64,000 nt of DNA from contig JXTC01000037.1 of the NCBI GenBank assembly GCA_002914845.1, forward strand, positions 1,123,581 through 1,187,580. Direction: 5' to 3'. Shown in pieces: positions 33,862 through 45,050 of the stretch (position 1 is its first letter; each line of letters begins with the position of its first letter). The notes beneath the pieces are model-generated. The model saw only the letters and a program-made list of their open reading frames with translations. It was not told the DNA's origin and made no database searches. This DNA is from Trema orientale. Lineage: Eukaryota; Streptophyta; Magnoliopsida; Rosales; Cannabaceae. Made by a program: the position numbers and the translations under genes.

Positions 33862-36737
33862 GTCTCAAAAAAGGACTTTATTGTGGGATCATAAAACTTA
33901 TAGCCTCTGGATCTTTCAGAATACCCAACAAAATAGCAGCTTACTGTTCTTGAGTCCAGTTTCTTTTCATTCGGCCTGTAAGGCCTTGCCTCAGCTGGAC
34001 AACCCAATATGTGTAAATGATTTATACTGGGCTTTCGCCCAGTCCAGAGTTCATAAGGGGTTTTAGCTACTGCTTTGCTCGGTACTCTATTAAGGATATA
34101 TGCTGCAGTTTTGAGTGCATCTCCCCATAGTGATTCTGGTAAGGTGGAATGACTAATCATACTCCTTACCATATCTTTTAGTGTCCGATTGCGTCGTTCA
34201 GCAACACCATTCATACTAGGTTTCACAGGCATGGTGTATTGCGGGACGATGCCGCACTCTTCCAAATACTTAACGAAAAGCCCTGGACGTTGCTCACCTG
34301 ATCCGTCATACCGACCGTAGTATTCACCACCACGATCTGATTTGACAGCTTTAATTTTCTTATCAAGCTGATTTTCAACTTCAGCTTTGTAAGCCTTAAA
34401 TACGTCCAGTAATTGTGACTTCTCATAAATTAAGTATATGTACCAATAGCGAGAATAATCGTCTATGAACATGATAAAGTACTGCTGTCCATTCCAAAAA
34501 GCCGTAGGGAATAGACCACAGATATCCGTATGTATCAGTTCTAAGACGCTAGAGCTCCCATTGGCACCTAACTTCCTAACGTTTGTCTGTTTCTCCTTTA
34601 TACATTCAACGCAGACAGTAAAATCTGCCAAATCAAGGGGACCAAGGATCCCATCAGACACAAGACGTTCAATTCTTTGTTTAGAAATGTATCCTAAGCG
34701 TCTGTGCCACAACATCGATGAGTCCTCATTAGTTAATTTTTGTTTTGTACCTTTTGAATTAACATGCAAAGTTTCATTAACGGAGGGTTGGGTATTTACC
34801 ATATAAAGATTGTCAATAAGAAAACCAGTACCAACAACAATTGAATCACGCATAAGACTAAATAAATTATTTCCGAAAGAACAAGTAAATCCAGATTTGT
34901 CCAATACAGAAATAGAAACCAAATTCCGCCTCAAAGACGGTACCACAAAAGTCTCATACAAATCCAAATATTTTCCAGTATTCAAATACAATCTAAAGTG
35001 CCCAATGGCCTCCACCGAAGCTGTTTGACCGTCGCCCACATAGATGAGTCTTTCATCATCACTTAGTTTTCGGCTCCACAGGCAACCCTGCATGGAAACA
35101 CTAACGTGAGTAGCAGCACCCGAATCTACCCATCAAGTGTCCTTAGGTACAGAAGTTAAATTAACTTCAGAACAAACATAAATGAGAAGCTTACCTTTCT
35201 TAACACGCCAAGCTTTATACTTAACGCATTCCTTCTTTAGGTGTCCACTTTTTCTACAAAAGAAGTAACCTTCCTCATCTTGCTTCTTCTGTGCCTTAAC
35301 AGGTGGAACCCCTGCAGCTTCCTTAACTTTATCCATTTTCCTCTTCTTTGCCTTAGAAGTGGTGGTCAAGTTAGCACTTTCAGGCCTTTCAGCTTTGATT
35401 TTCTCTTCCTCCTGAGCACAAATGGCTATTAATTCATTAATATTCTATTTGTCCTTTTGGGCGTTGTATATGGTCTGTAGGTTCCCGTACTGATTAGGAA
35501 GAGAAAGCAAAACCAAGGCCACAAGCAAATCCTCATTAATTTCTAACTTGAATTCCTTAAGCTTGCCAGCCAAATGAGACATCTGCATGATGTGCTCCCT
35601 TATATTTCCTTTGCCACTGTACCTCATTGAGATGAGTTTCTCCAAGGTACTAATCATCTCACCCTTTTCATTCTTGAGATATAATTTCTCAAGAGCAGCA
35701 AGGAAATCCTTGGCATTTTCCTCGTTTGGCAAAGAGCCCCGCATGACTTCTGGAATAGAGCACTTCATGATCATGACACTCATACGATTGGACTTTTCCC
35801 AAAGCTCAAAGTTCCTTTTATCCTCAGTGGAACTTTCTTCTATAAGAGCAGGGGGTTGGTCCTTTCTAAGTGCCAGGTCAAGATCCATACAACTCAGTAC
35901 GATCATGACATTCTCTTTCCAGGACTTAAAGTTTGTGCCCGTAAGCACAGGAATAGTACTCAAGTTGGCAGAAAAATTAGAAGCAGAAACTGTATAGAGA
36001 ACAAAATAATACCATAAATTAAATATGCTCACAACTTAAAACGCCATATATAAGCATACAATATATTCACAAATATGCAAATATGACATATATCACATAA
36101 GGTGGGCTACCATCACAAGATACCTAGCGCAACATTAATATGCCTTCCTTTGGGCCGACGTATTAACTTGCAAGTGGTACTCTTAGGTGTAATAATCAAA
36201 TACTGACGGTAAATCCTGTCAAACAACAAACCTTCCTTTGGGCCGATTTATTGCTCACATGGAAACCAAACAACCGTCGCATACTCATTATCACAGGTGC
36301 GTTTGTTATCGTGCCAAATAACCATCTTTATACGTTATCCGGATTAACAAAAAACCATAACATCTTTATACGTTAGACTAAACAAAACTACACAACAGAG
36401 GTTACTTTGGCAACATGTTGCTTTATCGTGTTTAATCTAACATATAAGACAAATGGTGCAATGAAAATCATCCGAAATGCCCAAGCAAATAAAATTTTCA
36501 CAAGCACGAACCAAAATTAATTGAGTTTATATAATTTATCAACTCTTAAAACCAAACAAGAGTTTTCAATGGATAAATTTGGGTTTATCTTTAGTGGATT
36601 TGAGGCAATGAACTTAATTTGTCAAGTTTTGGATTGGAACTCCTCGAATTAGGTCAAAACTGACTCAATTCTATCCAAAACGAGACCCAAAATCTCAAAT
36701 TAGATCAAAAACTGATCTAAAGTGATAGAAGGGGTAG

Positions 36738-36895
36738 TGCTGCGGTGCCCTGAAGTGGCGCTGTGGCGCCAGAGTGGCGCTGCAGTGCCGTGAAGTGGCG
36801 CTGCGGCGCCACCTCTCGGGTTATGGCGCTGCGGTGCCACGGCCTTACTTATGTCGTGGCGCTGCGACGCCACAAATGTGGCGCTGTGGCGCCAC
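36738..36895 (-). repeat. Cluster of six GGCGCC-type mini-hairpins in the leader of element B
   Basis: About six units like TGGCGCTGCGGCGCCA occur in 160 bases; each is a 6-7 bp stem closed by a TGCG or TGTG loop. The local GC content is far above the AT-rich surroundings. Related units occur in element D (48950-49042) and in the solo LTR near 61836 and 61910. Confidence 0.85.
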
Positions 36896-37026
36896 GGCCT
36901 ACACCTGCACCGAAATTTTTTTTTTTTTTAAAACCCAAAAAACCTAAAAACAAATCCTCAAATCCATGATTATTAGCCTCTAATCACGTACCTTATGACC
37001 CAAAACTCAATTACTTTAACCTTCAT

Positions 37027-37027
37027 N
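37027..37027. other. One-base assembly gap inside element B
   Basis: The 5' LTR of B lacks the roughly 100 bases that its partner has at this side, and the primer site is missing. The single N therefore hides lost sequence. Confidence 0.8.
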
Positions 37028-37677
37028 ATCAATACTGTAGTCTGGACGATGAACTTAAGGCAGAAGCGATAGTGATTGACTGTAATTGCTAGAGGGTTTG
37101 ATCTTCTATAGCCTAAAAGCCTAAAGTCACTCAGATGGAATTCTCTGTAACTGATGGTGGGTTACAGAGAATTGAACGTACGTGTTCTTTTAGCTACAGG
37201 GACCATAACCCTAATAAGTCTTTTAAATAGTCCCCTGTTGGGTATCCATCAAACCCTAACTGGGTGACTAATAGGGTATCCACATTGGTATCCATACCCA
37301 GTTGGATATCCTGACCCAACTCTAATTAAATCACTTATTGGGTCTGCTTAAGAATAATACGGCCCAATATAATTGATAAAATATGTGGCCCAACATAGGA
37401 AATAAAATTTCCTAATAGCTTGATTATATGAACTTTGTCCTCTGGCGAGCTCAAGTTGAGAATGTTATTCTGGCTAATGGAATTGAAAATTTCATTGATA
37501 GATCTAATCAAGCTCCTTCGCAATTCATCGAAGGCACTCAAATTCTCACTATAGAGTTCGTTCAATGGCATTGTCAAGATTGACTTATCACGAGTTGGAT
37601 TTTTTCTTCATTAACCCCTAAGATCATGGCTCAGATCATTGGTCATAATGTTAGAAAGACTATAGCAAAATAGCAGT

Positions 37678-39533
37678 TGATAGTATTTTTAAAATTTTAT
37701 TTTCGATGAAAAATCTACAAACAGTTTTTCAGTTAAACAATGCAGTAGAAAATTACATGTAGAAAATCATATCCCTTATAGATTGTAGATGAATAAGTGT
37801 ATGACTCCAGGCCCTAATTGATTTTCTGGTCTATTCTTGTATATAGTTACACAAGAGTGTGGTCTCTATATACTACAGAGAAAAAAATTAAGTTAGTGAC
37901 ACACTTAATTCACAAAGAAAGAACATAAAATCAAATATTCACTTATTTTTGTGAATTCCTTCTTTCTAGAAAAACTGACAGAATTTCAGTATAATTTTTG
38001 TCACTTGTGTAATAAGTGTCTAGAGTCTCTTATATGTAAAGAATAGGAAGCAAGACATATACGGATAAGTACCATGAGGAGTCATACACCTACTATCACT
38101 ATGATAGTGGCGTGTAGCCCTAGGTTCACTGGCCAAATTCAGCCAGTGACAAGGAATTCCCAAATTGAAAATTTCATGTTACCCATTTCTTCCTCTTATA
38201 ATATTTGACGATCCAGTATTGCTTTTCTATTCAATAATCTCTCAGTTATTATCAGGTTAATTTTTCTTTGATTTTTTAACATCCAATGAACCATAATTAG
38301 AATAATTATCTAATTATATATGGGTTTATTGAACTATATTAACTGTAGGAATTTCTATCAATCTTTTTTTTGAAAAATAGCATATTTCAAAGAATGAAAC
38401 CTTTTGTGTTTACACTTGTTAGTTTATCTAGAATCTACAAAAATTGAAACAAGTCTCCTACTCTCACTATGCTCCACACCTAAGCCCAGTGATTGAGCTA
38501 AGCAAGTAGCACACTTAGTAGTCCAACATGATATGTCTAATTTTAACTCAAATTGGTCCATTCTAATAATAGTATAACCATTAATACAAGTTAGCCCGTA
38601 AATCTTATAGGAGATATACAATTATCTCCTAAATAATTAAACAGGTCTATTAATTATTTAATTTCATATCTATTCTAATAAATGATTGAAATTGCACTCT
38701 AACTATTCATGACTACTTTTTAGAGTAACATCCGCCACAATGATACTTCACTATTTACCCCTTTGTATAACATTATAAAAATATAATCATATTTTTCCTG
38801 GTTATTACTTCATAAAAACATAATTATATATTTCTTGATTCTTACTGATTTCTCTAATAATCATCAGTCAATATCTTAATGACTAAATCAGAGTCGACAT
38901 GCTTAATGACTAAATCAATATCGACATGCTTAGACCTAAGACTTATGATCAAGTACCGAAATCTATCCAGAGATATTATTTCAGTAAATTATATATTGTT
39001 AACCGTAATTATATAATTCAACAAATATGTTTTACTAAACATTATAAAATGTTGACCTTGATTGATCTCACTCATTTGAAATTCAAATAAAAACACATTT
39101 GTGAACATACAATCACAGCTAACTCATAATTAAGAGTAAAGCTAATCACCACCTATAAAATTCTTTTCCATTAATATTGTCAATAGAATTTCATTGATAA
39201 TTCAGTTTGGTGTAAGTCTCATTACACCAGCTGACTTACGTTGACTAAGATAAGTTAAACTTTTCCATAGTCTGCTACAATATAAATAAAGTACCCGACC
39301 TCATTTACATAGTTGCGAACAACTATTGATTAATTGTAAATAACTTGTATCTATGTCCTTTATAAATCTACATCGTAATCACAAAAATACATATTTATAC
39401 AATTAAATAGACCTTTATTCAAATAACATTATGCACAAGTAATTAACTGAATACTACTTCATCTTATTAATATGAAAATGCTTACATATAAAAACAAGTG
39501 CTTTTATAAGCTTCTATACCACTAATTCCAACA
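37678..39533 (-). mobile_element. Element C: probable copia solo LTR nested in A
   Basis: The 1856-bp block interrupts the Gag region of element A. Read on the minus strand it starts TGTTGGAATTAGTGGTATAG and ends in CA, and has no coding frames. The length and start resemble long LTRs of Angela-type copia elements. A target duplication could not be identified, so an old solo LTR with decayed ends is the most likely explanation. Confidence 0.55.
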
Positions 39534-39870
39534 CATAATACCTTGGCAACTTTGTGAAGTGCTCTTGAACGAGTCTTTGCTGGAACTTCCAAAGCTTGAA
39601 TTATGCAACTTCATCTTCAATTACAGATAGCTAAGGAAAGATCCGTATCAACGATGGAGTACATTCTCAAGGTGAAAGATTATGCTGATAGTATTGCTAA
39701 TGTATATGATTAAGATCATATTATGTATCTAATACTAGGTACAATTCTTTTGTGGTTTCAATTACATCTAATGCCAACACTACTTCCGTGGATGATGTTA
39801 CTAATCTTCTTCTTGCTCATGATAAGAATCGTTTAGAGCAATGTGCAAAATATGAGTGGTATATATTTAC

Positions 39871-40489
39871 AACGTAAATATTTACTATAGTTTATATTTT
39901 TCATTATAAAATTGACGTATGGTATATATTTTGAAATACATGCTAATTTTTAGAGTAATTTTTATTCATAAAATATAAAACGAAATGTATATCGTGGCAT
40001 ACATTTTATATGTAAAACATTGGTAGTCTACATTTCTTCAAAAAAAATGAGTATTTATAGAAATATGATTTTGAAAACGGATATTTAAAAGGGTATTTAT
40101 GAACTTTTCCAAAATTTGGGATTTTTTTTAAAAGAATAAATTTACCATATAAAATCAATTTTTTCCTATTTCAATTACGTAAAAACAAATTTAAAATCAA
40201 CAAGATTCCATTAACATAGAGGTAAAGGAAAATCAAAATGAACATAGTTACGTAGAAAAAAAAATAAAACAAAAACTAGAAAAATATTAAGCCAATTTAC
40301 AATTATATAATCAATAAAAAAAAGGTGCTAATGCCTAAAATAAGTTTTTAAGTTTGTAGTGAATTTTCTTTCTTCTAGCTTGGCTAGAAAGATGTGATAT
40401 ATAATTTATTATTCAGCACTGTTTTGAAAATCGCACCTTTTGTCTTCTTGTTAGTTTTCTATTGAGTTCTTCCTCAAGTATCTCATGAT
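39871..40489. other. AT-rich intergenic DNA
   Basis: No coding or repeat structure is recognised. Confidence 0.5.
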
Positions 40490-41830
40490 TTTTTTTTTTT
40501 TTTTCGATAAACATCACGGTGTATTGCAAAAAGAGAAGGTTCTCATGTTAGAAAGAAACCCACTCAGAATGGTTATAAAATACAGCAAGTTATTCCTCTT
40601 CCGAATTACACCAAAGTTGTCCACTTGGCTAAATTGTGCTCATAAAAATTAGATAATATACTAATACAAATAAAAGAACATCCATGAAACAAGACGTAGC
40701 ACTCCTTGGCCATAGCTACCGAATTGGCTATCTCCCAGTTATAAAGTCAACCTCATTGAGATTGGATATAACTGTTTTGTTATCTCCTTCAAGTAAACAA
40801 TATGGGAACCTCCTGGATCGAGCTCCCGTAGCCCCAAGAGAGCCGCCTTTGCTTCCACCACCAGAGAGTTAGTAAGAGATAATTTTCGGGTCACAGCAAA
40901 AAGAATTGAGCCCTCATGATCATGACCAACAGTAGCAAGCATCACTTCGTGATTCCCCATTACAATATAAAAATTCACTTTTATCCATCTAACAAAGTAG
41001 GGTGACCATACTGCAGGCTGCGAAAGTTGAGCTTTGAGTTGAAGTAGTCCCTCTGAGAAGAGCACGAAGGAGTTCGAGATAGTTTTAATATCACATTCGG
41101 GGTTGCCCCACTATGAACTACCTCATTTCTACACTTCCAAATATGATCCATCATTTTTTTTTTTTTTTTTTAAAAAAGTGGGGCTTAACTAATGACCACC
41201 ACTTACTACAAATTAAAGGAAAATGGCACACACACACACACTACCAAGGTTTGAACCCCTGACCCCCCCAAACACACACACACAACCCTCAAACCTTGGA
41301 CCAACTGAGCTAACCCCAGTTGGCCAAATATGATCCATCATTATAGAAGCATAGAGCAAAATAGAGGAAGAGTCAACTCCTGAGGTGTTCAGGTCCCAAA
41401 AACACTTTATCCAATCTTTGCATGAGTTTATTGAGCCTATAGAAAGGCATAGGCCCCAGGGAGACGTGATCCAGAGTCGACTGGTAAAGTCACAAAATAG
41501 AAACAAGTGCTCTAAGGTCTTAATAGCTTGATCACACAGTGGACATGCAAGATGTGTTTGATGTAGCAAAGATCGCTACGATTCGAGCTCAGATCGGGCG
41601 AGCATTGGATAGTATCTGCCACCAGAGTGTTTTGTGGTGATCATGAATTTTGGAATTCCATAATTTGGACCATTCTTTCGGGTTCAGAATCTTGGTAGTT
41701 GGGGCTCGTCTTTAGGCTTAAAGGAGATAAGTAGACTTGGTAGAGAACTTCCCATTTACATTTTTGACCCATTCCCAACTGGCCTACCTATTCTCGGTTC
41801 CAATAAATAATCTCTCCACATATCAAATTA
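40490..41830 (-). mobile_element. 3' part of an L1-type LINE, minus strand
   Basis: On the minus strand a zinc-binding reverse-transcriptase tail (HLACPLCDQAIKTLEHLF, near 41550) is followed, beyond a SINE insertion, by an RNase H-like segment (41065-40739, with VEAKAALLGLREL). A poly-A tail is at about 40505-40490 (T run on the plus strand). The order zf-RVT then RNase H then poly-A is that of plant L1 elements. The 5' part is missing and the frame is broken at several places, including a frame break near 41580 and the SINE insertion. Target duplications were not found. Confidence 0.8.
41156..41323 (-). mobile_element. tRNA-derived SINE inserted into the LINE
   Basis: On the minus strand the element begins GGGGTTAGCTCAGTTGGTCC (an A-box-like start) and carries a B-box-like GGTTCAAACC about 65 bases later. 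These are RNA polymerase III promoter boxes from a tRNA ancestor. A (GT)n run separates the boxes. It ends in a poly-A tail. A perfect 19-bp target duplication, CCAAATATGATCCATCATT, flanks it (41137-41155 and 41324-41342). The perfect duplication indicates a fairly recent insertion. Confidence 0.9.
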
Positions 41831-42231
41831 ATTTTGAAAGACAACCAATAAGATCGACATTATAGCATACAAATCAAATCTAAAGATTTGAAATTGCATA
41901 GATATTTTGCAATCCACGCCCTGTGCAAAAAAAAAAAAAATAAATCTTCTTTGTAAAACAAACTAAAGATAAAATCTTATAAGAATACAAACCTAAACCC
42001 GATTGGTCTGTGGACGTAAAGTCCAGCTTTTTTAAGGAAAAAAATTAATAAGACTTCATTAATCCATATAGATAAAGAAAAAACCATAAAATAAAAATAA
42101 GAAAATGTTTATTAATTCATAATGGAATTAGAAATAAGATAAATGGTTTCCTTCTCAGTAATTAGTTGATCATGTGTTCAGTTTCACATTTTGGATACAA
42201 ATTTTGGAAATCCTTTAAAAGTTAGTAAATT
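41831..42231. other. AT-rich intergenic DNA
   Basis: Contains a short A run near 41925; nothing else is recognised. Confidence 0.5.
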
Positions 42232-44240
42232 ATAATAGGATGTGACTCAATTTTTTATTACTTTCCATTACTTTTCAAAATCTTTTTGGTTATGATGATA
42301 TCACTTTTGTACGTTGCATTTTGAGCTTGTGTTTATTATATATATTACGTTCTGATTATTATTATTATTTATCTTTAGATTTAAAGATAGATCATTATTA
42401 ATTTTGATTATTTTTTAAAGCATGTGAAGAAAAATAGACAGAGTATAAATTATTTTAAAATTAGGACTTTTATTTTAATAAAAAATTTAAAATTTCAAAA
42501 TTACCCCAAATTCGGAATCCAAGTATATGTGTAGCATAATAATAAAAGTTAGTCTTAAAAATATTTATGGAGTGCGTCCTTAGCATAATAATAAAAGTTA
42601 GTTTTAAAAACATTTATGGAGTGCTTCCTTTTTTCTCTCTTAAAAAACATTAGCCTTCGTTATCTCTCTCAAAAAACTCATGTCGTCGCTCTCACAAAAG
42701 GCTGAAGATAGAGAACTTTGATATTCTTCTCCGGCCTCTCCTCTTCTTTCCCTATCCTCCATGATCTCTTTCAAGGATAGAGAGTTTTTTTTTTCTTTTA
42801 ATTTTCTAGTAAGTCTATATTTAGATCTGATTAATTATAGTACCATGTTTGTGTGAATTTTGTATCACCTGATCTTTGATCTGTGTGAGTTTTAGATTTC
42901 ATTTATTAGATCTTGAATATGAGAATTTTTTCTTCAATTTAGATCTGTAATTCAGATGGGTTAGTTTTCTTTTCACGTGAATCTCATTTGATATTTGAAT
43001 CATAGTTTATTCACTAAGAATACAGTTCAGTAGCAGGTGAAAGTAATTATTTGCTAGTGATCCTTCTTATTTTCTTCTCTTGGAAAATTATAGTAGCCCA
43101 TAATTCTTGTTGTTGTGTTTGTGTTCCACTTTTCAACTTTTTTTTGAGGAGTTTGAAATTTTAATTCTCTGTGTGTGTACTGTAATTAAAGTTATAAATA
43201 TTATTTCCATAAAGCCCGTTTTTATCAAAAATATATGTATATATATATATATATTCACAGNTATAATAGGATGTGACTCAATTTTTTATTACTTTCCATT
43301 ACTTTTCAAAATCTTTTTGGTTATGATGATATCACTTTTGTACGTTGCATTTTGAGTGTGTGTTTAGTATATATATTACGTTCTGATTATTATCAATATT
43401 GATCTTTAGATTTAAAAATAGATTATTATTAATTTCGACTATCTTTTAAAGCATGTGAAGAAAAATAGACAGAGTATAAATTATTTTAAAATTAGGACTT
43501 TCATTTTAATAAAAAATTTAGAATTCCAAAATTACCCCAAATTCGGAATCCAAGCATATGTGTAGCATAATAATAAAAGTTAGTTTTAAAAACATTTATG
43601 GAGTGCGTCCTTTTTTCTCTCTTAAAAAACCTTACCCTTCGTTCTCTCTCTCAAAAAATCTATGTCGTCGCTCTCACAAAAGGTTGAAGATAGAGAACTT
43701 TGATATCCTTCTCCGGCCTTTCCTCTTCTTTCCCTATCCTCCGTGATCTCTTTCAAGGATAGAGAGTTTTTTTCCTTTTAATTTTCTAATAAGTCTATAT
43801 TTAGATCTGGTTATAGTACCATGTTTGTGTGAATTTTGTACCACCTGATCTTTGATCTGTGTGAGTTTTAGATTTCATTTATTAGATCTTGAATTTGAAA
43901 ATTTTTTCTTCGATTTAGATCTGTAATTCGGATGGGTTAGTTTTCTTTTCACGTGAATCTCATTTGATATTTGAATCATAGTTTATTCACTAAGAATACA
44001 GTTCAGTAGCAGGTGAAGGTAATTATTTACTAGTGATCTTTCTTATTTTCTTCTCTTGGAAAATTATAGTAACCCATAATTCTTGTTATTGTTGTATTTG
44101 TGTTCCACTTTTCAACTCTTTTTTGAGGAGTTTGAAATTGTAATTCTCTATGTGTGCACTGTAATTGAAGTTATAAATATTATTTCTATAAAGCCCGTTT
44201 TTATCAAAAATATATGTGTATATATATATTCACGGAGTAC
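42232..44240. repeat. Two tandem copies of a 1-kb segment joined at a gap
   Basis: Copy 1 (42232-43260) and copy 2 (43262-44240) are collinear and differ at only a few percent of positions plus small indels. Each holds a CT-rich leader-like stretch with TCATGTCGTCGCTCTCACAA or close to it, followed by AT-rich DNA that ends in a (TA)n run. The copies meet exactly at a single N (43261). This may be a real duplication or two alleles placed side by side by the assembler. Part of the segment (42410-42530) is similar to the interior of the foldback-like element at 2945-3060. Confidence 0.85.
43261..43261. other. One-base assembly gap between the two 1-kb copies
   Basis: Single N precisely at the junction of the two tandem copies. 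Confidence 0.99.
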
Positions 44241-45050
44241 GTGGTCTCTTTTTTTTTCATTATGGATGCCTTAGTAGACCTATTTGTAATTTTTTTTTTT
44301 TTTTTTAAAAAAAAAAGGTGTAGTTTCTCCTCAACAATTTCAATATCAAATATAACCGATCGCGATGTCCCTTTTCTTCCTTCTATATCATAGAACAAAA
44401 TCCTTCAAGGAGAAAAGAGGGGGGGTGGTTCATCAAGTAGAACTAAAGTCCACGAATCCCATAAAAATTCAGAAGAATGGAAATGCAGCAATAAATTTGA
44501 AACCTTGTAAAGAAAGTAAATAACATGTTAAAATGCGAATATATACACTTGCAATCACTCCAACTATATTTGGAACCAGAACCTTGTTGTCGGAACATTG
44601 AAACCCATCGGTATCTTGTTGTCAGGATCTCGGAATGACTGGCCAGCTTAGCCATTTATTTTTACCTTCAAATTTTTCAATTAAATCATATCTCCAATCG
44701 TCAGACTCAAAACTTCAAATCATTAATGTTGGCTTTAAATGTTACAAGATCTCATGGAATTCATTCTAATTGAAATTTCAGATACGCATCATAGATATAT
44801 ATATATAATAATAAGCTTTCCTATTCACTATTTTTCTACTAAATTTTGAACCCACCTAATTTACAAAAACTAGTCCTTCAAAAAACACGTCTGACAACTG
44901 CCATCCAATACATTAAGCTAACATCAAAGTCAAACTTAAGATTTTTTTTTTTTTGTTTTGTTTTGGGCATAAAGCTTGAGCTTATATATACATGAATTCG
45001 AGCAGACGAAAACTAGACGTACGTACTTCATAACATGATCCAACGGGTCC
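44241..45050 (+). promoter_or_regulatory. AP-5 upstream region
   Basis: The block at about 44850-44895 is shared with the AP-3 upstream region. A TATA-like sequence (TTATATATAC) lies at 44982-44991, about 60 bases before the start codon. The first half (44241-44700) is AT-rich and shows nothing else. Confidence 0.55.

Larger units (their letters stand above)
31367..37417 (-). mobile_element. Element B: copia retrotransposon on the minus strand, nested in A
   Basis: LTRs are at 31367-31856 (3' LTR) and about 37028-37417 (5' LTR, partly lost at a one-base gap). They differ by roughly 5-6%, suggesting a moderately old insertion. The 5-bp target duplication GCTTG flanks it (31362-31366 and 37418-37422). 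On the minus strand the order is: leader with GGCGCC hairpins and GGCCCAAAGGAAG repeats (36900-36100), Gag (36032-35133), protease, GAG-pre-integrase, integrase core (35093-33880), reverse transcriptase (33780-32720, with a YVDDIL motif) and RNase H (to about 32470). A polypurine tract lies next to the 3' LTR. It is nearly complete in layout but broken at a few places and contains a 72-base gap. Confidence 0.9.
30892..39870 (+). mobile_element. Element A: old copia fragment carrying two later insertions
   Basis: A probable short LTR (about 30892-31117) is followed by a primer site (TTGGTATATCAGAGC) and the start of a copia Gag from 31224. The Gag region is interrupted by element B (31367-37417) and again by element C (37678-39533), and its later part is recognisable at about 39534-39860. 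No protease, integrase, reverse transcriptase or 3' LTR follows, so A is a broken, 3'-truncated remnant older than both insertions. Confidence 0.65.

Noticed and set aside
36738-36895. CRISPR-like array
   Set aside because: The units are short, palindromic, irregularly spaced and lie inside a plant retroelement leader; the window is eukaryotic.
41156-41323. Possible tRNA gene on the minus strand
   Set aside because: A- and B-box-like words are present, but a (GT)n run replaces the anticodon arm and a poly-A tail and target duplication are present, so it is a SINE.
44443-44655. 70-codon minus-strand frame upstream of AP-5
   Set aside because: No family match and located in a region resembling protease upstream DNA.
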